Shown: positions 1 through 5,112 of the stretch, piece after piece
How the letters are laid out: each line of letters starts with the position of its first letter
Numbering within the stretch: position 1 is the stretch's first letter
Source of the DNA: Actinomycetota bacterium
Lineage (GTDB): Bacteria; Actinomycetota; Coriobacteriia; Anaerosomatales; D1FN1-002
Direction: 5' to 3'
Length of the DNA stretch: 5,112 nt
NCBI GenBank assembly: GCA_005774595.1
Contig: VAUM01000124.1
Coordinates: forward strand, 1-5,112
Made by a program: the position numbers and the translations under genes
Notes under the pieces: model-generated
Seen by the model: the letters and a program-made list of their open reading frames with translations, nothing else
Told to the model about the DNA's origin: nothing
The model's database searches: none

Positions 1-741
1 GTGCTCGAGGGCGTCGGGCGCACTCGAGGCGAGGAACGACAGCCCGGCCGCCACCAACGCGGCCGCGCCCAGCCCGACGGCCACGCCGCGGACCTCGCCG
101 GCGGGGCGGTCCTGCTGCGCGCCGATGAGGTCGGGCCGCACGGCAGCGACGTAGGCGACGAGTCCGGCCGTGATGAGGCCCTCGCCGATCCCGGTGAGCG
201 CGTGCCAGAAGCCCATCGCGCCGAGGCCGAGCAGCAGGGGAAGGCGGCCGGAGGTCCACAGCAGCAGTGCCGCCGCCAGCGCCGCGGCCACGCTTCCGCA
301 CCACGCCGCCCCGAACGAGGCCGCGAACCCTCGCGCGCGCCCGGGCGCCGCTCCCGCGGCGAGCCGATACACGGCCCATCCCGCGAGCGGGGCGACGATC
401 CCCAGCGTGAGCACGTTCGCCCCGAGCGCGGAGATGCCGCCGTCGGCGAAGACGAACGCCTGCACGAGCAGCACGGTGGTCATGACGAGCACCGCGGGCC
501 ACGGCCCGAGCAGGATCGCCGCCGCCGCGCCGCCGGCGAAGTGCCCGCTCGTCCCGCCCGCCACCGGGAAGTTGAGCATCTGTAGCGCGAAGACCAGCGC
601 CGCGACCAGCGACATCAGAACGATCCGCTGCCGGGGCATCGTCCTTCGAACGGTGCGCACCGCGTATCCCACGAGCCCCGCGGAGCCCGCTGCCGCGGTC
701 ACCCACGTCTTCGTGTCGAGCATGCCATCGGGGATGTGCAT
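1..741 (-). CDS. nikMN: ECF nickel/cobalt transporter substrate-binding subunit, NikM/CbiM with PDGLE-like extension (NikMN-type), 3' end off the window
   Basis: This is the membrane S component of an energy-coupling-factor importer that binds a divalent metal ion and passes it inward with the help of the T protein and ATPases. The frame is open from the ATG at 741 to the window edge, giving 247 residues without a stop. The N-terminus MHIPDGML is the family hallmark: Met1 amine and His2 help build the metal site. His67, in GGTSGH, falls where the known NikM structure places its third ligand. Other family segments are FALQMLNFPVAGG, LLGPWPAVLVM, FADGGISALGAN and HALTGIGEGLIT (about residues 51-63, 77-87, 98-109, 180-191). 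A linker at about 205-217, a further membrane helix (about 218-237) and SAPDALE (240-246) match the start of a PDGLE/CbiN-like domain, so this looks like an M-N fusion. It starts 10 bases after nikR, so the two are probably cotranscribed. Nickel is inferred from nikR; cobalt cannot be excluded from the sequence alone. Confidence 0.93.
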   Translation of the reverse strand, partial: MHIPDGMLDTKTWVTAAAGSAGLVGYAVRTVRRTMPRQRIVLMSLVAALVFALQMLNFPVAGGTSGHFAGGAAAAILLGPWPAVLVMTTVLLVQAFVFADGGISALGANVLTLGIVAPLAGWAVYRLAAGAAPGRARGFAASFGAAWCGSVAAALAAALLLWTSGRLPLLLGLGAMGFWHALTGIGEGLITAGLVAYVAAVRPDLIGAQQDRPAGEVRGVAVGLGAAALVAAGLSFLASSAPDALEH

Positions 742-751
742 CGGCGCGCGC

Positions 752-1171
752 CTACAGGTGCCGGCCGGTCGTGGTGGTCACGAGCTTGCCGTGCTTGACG
801 CCCTTGGTCCCGAGCAGGCCGTCGGCGATCGCGCGCACGTCGGCGCTCGTCCCGCGCACGACGAGCACCTCGAGGCAGTTGTGCGCGTCGAGGTGCACGT
901 GCATCGACGAGACGATGCGCTCGTGGTGCGCGTGCTGGAGCGAGTCGAGTTTCTCGGCGAGGTCGGACGCGTGGTGGTCGAACACCATCGTCACGGTGCC
1001 GACGCACTCCTCGGCCGAGTCCTCCCACTGCGCTTCCACGAGTGCGTCACGCACGAGGTCGCGGACCACCTCGGAACGGTTCGCAGCGACGCCGCGACGC
1101 TCCACGAGCGCGTCGAAGCGGGCGAGCAGGTCCTCGTCCATGGCCACGCCGAACCGCGTCAGTCTGCCCAC
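752..1171 (-). CDS. nikR: Nickel-responsive transcriptional regulator NikR
   Basis: A ribbon-helix-helix repressor that binds DNA when loaded with Ni(II), normally to shut down nickel uptake. The product is 139 aa (E. coli NikR is 133). The RHH domain covers about residues 2-46: strand LTRFGVAMD, then helices through NRSEVVRDLVRDAL. The C-terminal ACT-like, metal-binding tetramerisation domain covers about 55-135. The four high-affinity nickel ligands are all present, at His80 (in LQHAHH), His91 and His93 (MHVH) and Cys99 (NCLEV), in the same relative spacing as E. coli H76/H87/H89/C95. The GTG at 1171 is chosen because GGAGGT lies 6 bases upstream and the protein then begins directly with the RHH strand. 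An in-frame GTG at 1198 would add nine Gly/Pro-rich residues and lacks a good ribosome site. The gene precedes the transporter gene by 10 bases and has a candidate promoter with repeats upstream, consistent with autoregulation. Confidence 0.96.
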   Translation of the reverse strand: MGRLTRFGVAMDEDLLARFDALVERRGVAANRSEVVRDLVRDALVEAQWEDSAEECVGTVTMVFDHHASDLAEKLDSLQHAHHERIVSSMHVHLDAHNCLEVLVVRGTSADVRAIADGLLGTKGVKHGKLVTTTTGRHL

Positions 1172-1177
1172 GAGCGC

Positions 1178-1183
1178 ACCTCC
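1178..1183 (-). promoter_or_regulatory. Shine-Dalgarno site deciding the nikR start
   Basis: On the minus strand GGAGGT stands 6 bases before the GTG at 1171. This is near-perfect complementarity to the 16S rRNA tail at standard spacing. It lies inside the longer open frame that begins at the GTG at 1198, which argues against that upstream start. Confidence 0.8.
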
Positions 1184-1191
1184 GCCAGGGG

Positions 1192-1219
1192 GTAGCACGA
1201 ATGTGGGAAGCGTAGCACG
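1192..1219. repeat. Two 8-bp direct repeats 20 bp apart upstream of nikR, candidate NikR operator
   Basis: GTAGCACG occurs at 1192-1199 and again at 1212-1219 on the plus strand (CGTGCTAC on the minus strand), start to start exactly 20 bp, or about two helical turns. One copy overlaps the predicted -10 element and the other lies just downstream of the predicted transcription start, a position suited to repression. The core GTGCTAC resembles the half-site GTGTTAC/GTAACAC reported for NikR in some lineages. However, NikR operators are usually inverted repeats and these two copies are direct. The repeat is seen in the sequence; operator function is inference. Confidence 0.4.
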
Positions 1220-1236
1220 CCGCCGCGGGCGCGCAA
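1209..1236 (-). promoter_or_regulatory. Candidate promoter for nikR and the transporter
   Basis: Read on the minus strand, TTGCGC (1236-1231) is followed after 16 bases by TACGCT (1214-1209), which is preceded by TGC as in an extended -10. Each hexamer matches the sigma-70 consensus at its key positions (TTG; TA and final T). The predicted start is near 1202, leaving a leader of about 30 bases before the nikR GTG. In such GC-rich DNA chance matches occur, but the position fits and the -10 overlaps one copy of the direct repeat. Confidence 0.4.
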
Positions 1237-1238
1237 GC

Positions 1239-1274
1239 CCCGGGCGCGGAACGGCTCGGACGTGTTCGCCCGGG
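1239..1274. repeat. GC-rich inverted repeat between the trx unit and nikR
   Basis: CCCGGGCG at 1239-1246 and its exact complement CGCCCGGG at 1267-1274 form an 8-bp perfect stem with a 20-base loop. It lies 28 bases past the end of the 83-aa gene. It could stop or stabilise the 3' end of the upstream transcript, but no T-run follows on the minus strand, so it is not a standard intrinsic terminator. In such GC-rich sequence it may also be chance. Confidence 0.3.
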
Positions 1275-1301
1275 CCGCTGCGGTGTCCTCGTGCGGGTCC
1301 G

Positions 1302-1553
1302 CTACACCAGCTCGACGGTCACCCCGTCGTCGCCCCCGGTCTCATCGAGCGCCTCGGCGGCCTCCTCGAGCTTGGCCGCGGCCTCGCCCAGGAGCACCGA
1401 TGCCTGCGCGATGAGCGCGCTGACCTCGGCGCGCCCGGCGTGGTCGGCCAGGTGGTGCAGTTGCTCGAGCGAGCTCTGCGCGACGCCCACGACGTCGGCG
1501 GCCTGGCCCACGGAGAGCGCGAGCTGCGATGCGTTGACGCCCTTCTCGCACAT
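1302..1553 (-). CDS. Small alanine-rich helical protein of unknown function, last gene of the trx unit
   Basis: I do not recognise the family. The 83-aa product is rich in Ala, Leu, Glu and Val, with no signal peptide or membrane helix. It appears to form two long amphipathic helices, about residues 8-40 (ASQLALSVGQAADVVGVAQ onward) and 42-70 (AEVSALIAQASVLL onward), then an acidic tail ending DDGVTVELV. It has one Cys, at position 2, and a His pair at 33-34 (QLHHLADH). The ATG at 1553 is supported by AGGAGG at 1565-1560, six bases upstream, which overlaps the trxA stop codon; the gap to trxA is only 10 bases, so translation is probably coupled. Codon use looks like its neighbours (GC-rich third positions). 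Placement suggests a role with or alongside the thioredoxin system, but the sequence shows no catalytic motif. The reading frame is well supported; the function is unknown. Confidence 0.75.
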   Translation of the reverse strand: MCEKGVNASQLALSVGQAADVVGVAQSSLEQLHHLADHAGRAEVSALIAQASVLLGEAAAKLEEAAEALDETGGDDGVTVELV

Positions 1554-1563
1554 GGCGCGCCTC

Positions 1564-1899
1564 CTAGCCGGCCCAGGGGGCGAGTTCCTCGACCAGCCGC
1601 CGCTTCGGCATCTGGCCGACGAGCTTCTTGGCGACCGAGCCGTCCGTGAAGACGAGCAGGGTCGGGATCGACAGGATGTCGAACCTCATCGCCGTGTTCG
1701 GGTTCTCGTCGACGTTGAGCTTGCCGACGACGATCCTGCCGGCGTACTCGGCCGCGATCTCCTCGAGCACCGGCTCCATCGCGCGGCACGGGCCGCACCA
1801 CGGCGCCCAGAAGTCGAGCAGCACCGGCTTGCCCGCGCCCTCGACCTCGTCCGCGAAGTTCGCGTCGGTGATCGCGATGATCCCCTCTGCCATCTGCAT
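1564..1899 (-). CDS. trxA: Thioredoxin
   Basis: A cytoplasmic dithiol-disulfide oxidoreductase that reduces protein disulfides and is itself re-reduced by the thioredoxin reductase encoded just upstream. The 111-aa product is standard thioredoxin length and has no signal peptide. It carries the active site WCGPC at residues 34-38, preceded by VLLDFWAP, the buried Asp29 of the LLDF strand, the KLNVDENP segment (60-67) and the cis-proline in SIPT (Pro79), followed by LLVFTDG and a glycine at 95. The ATG at 1899 is preferred over the ATG two codons later because GGAAGGA lies five bases before it. The gene follows trxB after 29 bases and precedes the 83-aa gene by 10, so it sits inside the operon. 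All key residues are intact, so an active enzyme is expected. Confidence 0.97.
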   Translation of the reverse strand: MQMAEGIIAITDANFADEVEGAGKPVLLDFWAPWCGPCRAMEPVLEEIAAEYAGRIVVGKLNVDENPNTAMRFDILSIPTLLVFTDGSVAKKLVGQMPKRRLVEELAPWAG

Positions 1900-1928
1900 C
1901 CACGTCCTTCCGCTTCGTGCCTGTCGCG

Positions 1929-2867
1929 TCAGATGCCGCAGGTCTTCTGGTCGACGTATCGTAGCGCTTCGAACGCGGCCGAGGCGCCCTTCGCCGCGGC
2001 GGTGATCACCTGCTTGAGCTCCGAGTCGGTGACGTCTCCCGCAGCGAAGATACCCGGCCAGTCGGTCCGCCCGTCATGGTCGGTCCTCACGTATCCGGCA
2101 TCGTCGCACGCGACCGAAGTGCGCACCAGTTCGCTGACGGGATGCACGCCCACGAAGATGAAGACGCCGTCGACGGGAAGATCGAGGTCGGGCTCGCCCT
2201 TCGTCGACTCGAGCAGCACCGAGCTCACGCGCGAGCCGTCGCCGCGCACTTCGCGCACGACCCTGCTCCACTGCGGCTCGATCTTGTCGTTCGCGAACGC
2301 GCGCTCCTGGATGCACTTGGTCGCCCGCAGTTCGTCGCGGCGATGCACGATGTGGACCTTCGAGGCGAACTTGGTGAGGAACAGCGCCTCCTCGACGGCC
2401 GCGTCGCCGCCGCCGATGACCGCGACGACCTTGTCGCGGAAGAACGCGCCGTCGCAGGTCGCGCACCACGACACGCCGCGGCCGGTGTACTCCGCCTCGC
2501 CGGGCACGCCGAGCTTGCGGGGCACGGCGCCGGTCGCCACGATGACCGCGCGCGCGAGGAACTCGTCGCCGTCGGTGGTCCTCAGCGTGAAGTCGAGGTC
2601 GGCCGGGACGATCGACTCGACCTCGGTGAAGGTGCGGATCACGGCGCCGAACTCCTCGGCCTGCTTGGTCATGAGCGCGCCGAGCTCCGCGCCCGCGAGC
2701 CCGCCGGGGAAGCCGGGGTAGTTCTCGACGTGATCGGTGGTCACGATCTGGCCGCCGGGAAGCCCCTTCTCGAACACGACGGTCTTCGCCCGCGCGCGTG
2801 AGGCGTACAGCGCCGCTGTCAGCCCCGCCGGACCGCCGCCGATCACCGCGATGTCCACCTGCTCCAC
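1929..2867 (-). CDS. trxB: Thioredoxin reductase (NADPH, FAD)
   Basis: A low-molecular-weight flavoprotein that moves electrons from NADPH through FAD and a redox disulfide to thioredoxin. The 312-aa length is typical. In order: FAD-binding GGGPAG (residues 10-15), LPGGQIVTTDHVENYPGFP (36-54), ATGA (111-114), active-site CATC with Cys135 and Cys138, the second Rossmann motif GGGDAAVEEA (152-161), HRRDELR (175-181) typical of the NADPH-using enzymes, and the C-terminal FAD segment AAGDVTD (275-281). The reading frame stays open upstream to 3431, overlapping the preceding gene, but the GTG at 2867 is the start: GGAGGA lies seven bases before it and the protein then begins just ahead of the first FAD strand. 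The gap from the upstream PIN-TPR gene is 23 bases and trxA follows 29 bases later, the usual reductase-thioredoxin pairing. I see no missing residues. Confidence 0.97.
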   Translation of the reverse strand: MEQVDIAVIGGGPAGLTAALYASRARAKTVVFEKGLPGGQIVTTDHVENYPGFPGGLAGAELGALMTKQAEEFGAVIRTFTEVESIVPADLDFTLRTTDGDEFLARAVIVATGAVPRKLGVPGEAEYTGRGVSWCATCDGAFFRDKVVAVIGGGDAAVEEALFLTKFASKVHIVHRRDELRATKCIQERAFANDKIEPQWSRVVREVRGDGSRVSSVLLESTKGEPDLDLPVDGVFIFVGVHPVSELVRTSVACDDAGYVRTDHDGRTDWPGIFAAGDVTDSELKQVITAAAKGASAAFEALRYVDQKTCGI

Positions 2868-2874
2868 GCGAACG

Positions 2875-2880
2875 TCCTCC
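2875..2880 (-). promoter_or_regulatory. Shine-Dalgarno site deciding the trxB start
   Basis: On the minus strand GGAGGA (inside a longer GAGGAGGA run) stands seven bases before the GTG at 2867. It settles the start of trxB, whose frame is otherwise open several hundred bases into the upstream gene. Confidence 0.8.
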
Positions 2881-2890
2881 TCCGGGCCGG

Positions 2891-3979
2891 TCACGGCGTC
2901 GTCACCGAGCCGGCGGTCTGTGACGCGATCTGCGACAGGAACGACCGTGCCTGGGTGTTGATCGCCTGCGCGGTCCGGTCGCCGCCCGTCGTGAGCTCGA
3001 CCACCCTCTCGAGCTGCGTGCGCGCGGCCTTCAGGTCGCCACGGCCCTTCCAGTAGAAGATGCCGAGGTTGAAGTTCGCCCTCACGTGGCCCGGCTCGGC
3101 CTGCAGGACCAAGTCGATCTGCCCGATGGCGTCGTCGGTCCTGCCCGCGTAGTAGAGCATCGTCGCGTAGTCGGCGCGCGCGTTGACGTCGTCCGGGCGC
3201 TGGTCGAGGTACGACTCGTAGTACCGGAGCGACTGGAGGCCGTGGGCCAGGTTCCCGGTGTCCTCGCGAAGCTCGAAGTACAGGTCGGCCAGGGTCAGCT
3301 GGGCGGCGGCGTCGTCGGGGTCGCGCTCGAGCTTGACGAGCGCCTCGTACATGCGGACCTGGTCGTCGCTCAGCACCTCGCGGAACTGCTGGGGGAGCCC
3401 TGCGGACGAGCCCTGCGAGCCGGGGTTCCACAGCAGCAGGACGACGACGCCGGCGAACACGGCGACCGCGATCGCGAGGATGGCCAGCGGCGTCTTGTAG
3501 CGCTGGAACGGCCGGATGATGAACCGCTTCGCGAAGCTGCGCTCGGCGCCGTCCTCGTGGCGTTCGACCTTCAGGCCGAGCGTCTGCGCCTTGAGCAGCA
3601 TGTTGAGGTCGTTCGTGACGAGGACCAGCTCATCGCAGCCGCCCGCGCAGACCTGCAGCGCCACGGCCAGGATGCGGTCGTCGGCGTTGCGTGCGGACAG
3701 GCTCTCGGGGATCTGCGACTCGTTGAGCGCCACCACGCTCAGAGATCCGCCTTCCGGCAGGTCGACGCCCTCGGTGAGACTGCCCTGCTCCGAGAGCTCG
3801 AACAGGATCCGGCTGACCTCGCGCCCGCGGAACCGCAGGTCGGGGTCGATGCGCGCGGTCTTGAGCTTGTCGAGCTCGACCAGCACGGTCTCGGGGATGA
3901 CGACGAGCGCGTCGGGATACGCCAGCAGCGCGCCGGGGTCGGAGAGCAGCACATTCGTGTCGAGGACGATGGTCCTCAC
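2891..3979 (-). CDS. Membrane-anchored PIN-domain protein with extracytoplasmic TPR repeats
   Basis: The 362-aa product joins three parts. Residues 1-140 are a PIN nuclease domain like the N-terminal domain of PhoH-like/YlaK proteins: MRTIVLDTNVLLSDPGALL, VVIPETVLVELDKLK, NADDRILAVAL, LVLVTNDLNMLLKAQTLGLK. The four acidic metal-site positions are present (Asp7, Glu35, Asp100 or 101, Asp124), so RNA cleavage is plausible. A basic stretch (KRFIIRPFQRYK) precedes one membrane helix (about 164-184), which by the positive-inside rule puts PIN in the cytoplasm and the C-terminus outside. Residues 220-331 hold about three TPR units, two being regular 34-mers (263-296, 297-330), a protein-interaction fold. 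The PhoH ATPase is absent. The GTG at 3979 begins the PIN strand directly. An in-frame GTG at 4012 would add 11 polar residues but has no ribosome site; neither start has a strong one. It lies 23 bases before trxB. The domains are clear; substrate and role are unknown. Confidence 0.85.
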   Translation of the reverse strand: MRTIVLDTNVLLSDPGALLAYPDALVVIPETVLVELDKLKTARIDPDLRFRGREVSRILFELSEQGSLTEGVDLPEGGSLSVVALNESQIPESLSARNADDRILAVALQVCAGGCDELVLVTNDLNMLLKAQTLGLKVERHEDGAERSFAKRFIIRPFQRYKTPLAILAIAVAVFAGVVVLLLWNPGSQGSSAGLPQQFREVLSDDQVRMYEALVKLERDPDDAAAQLTLADLYFELREDTGNLAHGLQSLRYYESYLDQRPDDVNARADYATMLYYAGRTDDAIGQIDLVLQAEPGHVRANFNLGIFYWKGRGDLKAARTQLERVVELTTGGDRTAQAINTQARSFLSQIASQTAGSVTTP

Positions 3980-4052
3980 GTGGTGTCTTCGGTTCCTCTC
4001 GTGCTCGCTCACAGCGTGCGCAGTGCCGGAGTGCGGCGCCGCGGACGCGAGT

Positions 4053-4433
4053 CTAGTACATGGACCGCCCTTTGGCGCGGACGGCGATCGGGGTGGTCCA
4101 CCAGGTCTTCACGTCCCACACGCCGTTGCTCATCTGGATGACCGGCGCCACCACCCAGGTGCCGGTCACGTCGTAGCGGACGTACGCCGTGACGCCGCTG
4201 TCGCCCATGTCGACGTTCTCGGCCACGGCGCCCAGCCGTGCCGCGCTGTTGTAGATGGCGACCCACGCCTTCCTCCGGCCGCCCTCGCCACGGCCCGCGG
4301 TGGCGCCATCGGTCGCCGCCTGTATCGCGGCGTCCTCGGCGACGCGCCACCCGCTGAAGAAGCGGCCACCGTCATTGATGACGGTCGCGACGATCGCGAT
4401 CACGATGCCCCACCCGAGCAGCTTCTTCAACAT
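4053..4433 (-). CDS. Small single-pass membrane protein, weakly TadE/pseudopilin-like
   Basis: The 126-aa product begins MLKK, followed by one hydrophobic helix (about residues 5-20, LLGWGIVIAIVATVIN), so the N-terminus should be cytoplasmic and the remaining ~105 residues outside. After the helix comes GGRFFSGWRVAEDAAIQAATDGATAG (22-47), an Ala-rich amphipathic helix reminiscent of the region following the membrane segment in TadE/TadG-like proteins. A beta-rich, aromatic segment follows, including VTAYVRYDVTGTWVV and WDVKTWWTTP (81-95, 106-115). There are no cysteines. The ATG at 4433 has GGAGGG eight bases upstream, and the gene begins five bases after the stop of the preceding gene, so translational coupling is likely. 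I do not recognise a definite family; the TadE resemblance is impressionistic. It may act with the two other membrane-anchored proteins of this unit. Confidence 0.8.
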   Translation of the reverse strand: MLKKLLGWGIVIAIVATVINDGGRFFSGWRVAEDAAIQAATDGATAGRGEGGRRKAWVAIYNSAARLGAVAENVDMGDSGVTAYVRYDVTGTWVVAPVIQMSNGVWDVKTWWTTPIAVRAKGRSMY

Positions 4434-4438
4434 GGTGA

Positions 4439-5112
4439 CTACCCTCCGCGCGCCGTGCGCCGCCGCCCGCGGGCGGTCGGCGTCCCGGCGCCGATTCTAC
4501 CAGCATCGTCAGGGTCGGACACACCGCCGTCGGCCGTCGATGCGCGCTTGCGATAGACGACCACGAGCAGGCCGAGGAGGACCAGGACGACCGCTGCGAT
4601 GATCACCAGCCGGTCGAGGAGCGTCGCCCGCACCGTGACGCGGTCTTGTGCCACGACGAGGTCGCCGGCCAGCAGCGCCACTGTCATCTCGGCCGAGATC
4701 GCGCCGCGCAGGTCGACCGGGATGGTCGCGTAGTTCTCGCCCGCTTTGGCCGCGAGCATCGTCTCGCGCTGTTCGAGCGCCAGCGAGTCGGACGTGGCGA
4801 CGAGCTTGAGCGCGAGGGGCTTGCCGGTCCCGTTCGCCACGACGACCGGCACCGTGCCCGAATTGCCCGACAGCGTGATGTCCTGCGTGTTCAGCGCCAC
4901 CTTCGACAGGAGGCCCTGCGCCGAGCGCTGCGCCGACGCGGCGAAGGCCCGCCCGCGGTCCGCGATGCCCCACTCGCCGTCCGCGCCCGCCCAGCGCGAG
5001 CTCTCGGCGAGCATGAGCTTGCGGAGCGTCGCGTCGGCGTCCGCGTCGGCCGGACCGACGGCGGCGGCTAGCCCGAGGGTGGAGCGCCTGGCCGCGGCGG
5101 TCTCCTCGCGAT
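4439..5112 (-). CDS. C-terminal part of a large membrane-anchored extracytoplasmic protein, possibly DUF6049-like; 5' end off the window
   Basis: The frame is open from the right edge to the stop at 4439, giving 223 residues of a longer protein. An in-frame ATG at 5014 has no convincing ribosome site, and coding-like sequence continues upstream of it. The first ~70 residues look helical, with LMLAESSRW at about 32-40. A beta-rich Ig-like region (about 77-165) follows, with DITLSGNSGTVPVVVANGTGKPLALKL as its clearest part. Then come one membrane helix (about 168-185, LVIIAAVVLVLLGLLVVV), a YRKR stop-transfer and a disordered basic tail. The bulk is therefore outside the cell with a short cytoplasmic end. 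The 'alternating strands, pro-val/asn, then C-terminal helix' layout resembles DUF6049 proteins of actinobacteria, which in mycobacteria also lie upstream of trxB-trxA; this assignment is inference. The next gene starts five bases after its stop. Confidence 0.75.
   Translation of the reverse strand, partial: REETAAARRSTLGLAAAVGPADADADATLRKLMLAESSRWAGADGEWGIADRGRAFAASAQRSAQGLLSKVALNTQDITLSGNSGTVPVVVANGTGKPLALKLVATSDSLALEQRETMLAAKAGENYATIPVDLRGAISAEMTVALLAGDLVVAQDRVTVRATLLDRLVIIAAVVLVLLGLLVVVYRKRASTADGGVSDPDDAGRIGAGTPTARGRRRTARGG

Noticed and set aside
170..1195. Long plus-strand open frame of 341 codons opposite the transporter and nikR
   Set aside because: Antisense shadow in GC-rich DNA. 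The minus strand encodes two clear families here with all key residues, and the plus-strand product is Ala/Arg/Pro/Ser-rich with no recognisable domain.
1172..1198. Upstream GTG start for nikR at 1198
   Set aside because: It would translate through the strong GGAGGT and add a Gly/Pro-rich stretch absent from the family. The GTG at 1171 is better.
1291..2721. Plus-strand open frame of 476 codons opposite the 83-aa gene, trxA and trxB
   Set aside because: It spans three genes and their spacers on the other strand and has a Ser/Arg/Pro-rich composition typical of antisense frames.
2868..3431. Extending trxB upstream to the GTG/ATG of its longest frame (500 aa)
   Set aside because: The extra ~188 residues are an Arg/Pro-rich shadow of the PIN-TPR gene. 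A strong ribosome site and standard family length support the GTG at 2867.
2891..4433. VapBC-type toxin-antitoxin pair (PIN protein plus small upstream gene)
   Set aside because: VapC toxins are about 130 aa and follow a small DNA-binding antitoxin. Here the PIN protein is membrane-anchored with TPRs, is most like PhoH-type PIN, and the upstream gene encodes a membrane protein.
3086..4556. Plus-strand open frames of about 350 codons (3086-4141 and 3516-4556)
   Set aside because: Both are antisense to the PIN-TPR and small membrane protein genes, cross gene boundaries and show no domain.
1..5112. tRNA, rRNA, riboswitch, CRISPR array, insertion sequence or phage genes
   Set aside because: No repeat array, transposase, conserved RNA motif or integration signature was seen. 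Almost all of the window is occupied by ordinary minus-strand genes.

Overview
The window is a high-GC bacterial segment in which every supportable gene lies on the minus strand, so transcription runs from high to low coordinates. GTG starts, strong Shine-Dalgarno sites and stop codons that overlap the next ribosome binding site suggest a compactly organised genome. The gene set points to a high-GC actinobacterium. A thioredoxin reductase/thioredoxin pair lies downstream of a large membrane-anchored protein with a DUF6049-like C-terminus, and a nickel regulon suggests nickel enzymes, as in many anaerobes. A Coriobacteriia-like lineage is possible but is inference only.

In transcription order, the first unit starts beyond the right edge. 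It begins with the C-terminal part of a large exported, membrane-anchored protein (5112-4439). Five bases later comes a 126-aa single-pass membrane protein (4433-4053). Next is a protein with a rare-looking architecture: a PhoH-type PIN nuclease domain, one transmembrane helix and extracytoplasmic TPR repeats (3979-2891). It is followed by trxB (2867-1929), trxA (1899-1564) and an 83-aa alanine-rich helical protein of unknown function (1553-1302). Gaps are 5 to about 70 bases and no terminator is visible, so these six genes probably form one operon. It joins a complete thioredoxin redox system to three membrane or envelope proteins.

About 130 non-coding bases separate this unit from a second, nickel-related one. 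They hold a GC-rich inverted repeat, a plausible sigma-70-like promoter and two copies of an 8-bp direct repeat exactly 20 bp apart around the predicted transcription start. Then come nikR (1171-752), a nickel-responsive ribbon-helix-helix repressor with all four metal ligands, and, 10 bases later, the substrate-binding membrane subunit of an ECF nickel/cobalt transporter (741 to the left edge). That protein is a CbiM/NikM domain with a C-terminal PDGLE-like extension. The nikR neighbour makes nickel the likelier substrate. The remaining transporter subunits would be expected beyond the left edge.

The most unusual items are the PIN-TM-TPR protein, the direct-repeat operator candidate at nikR, and the small helical protein at the end of the trx operon. 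No RNA genes, mobile elements or CRISPR arrays were seen.
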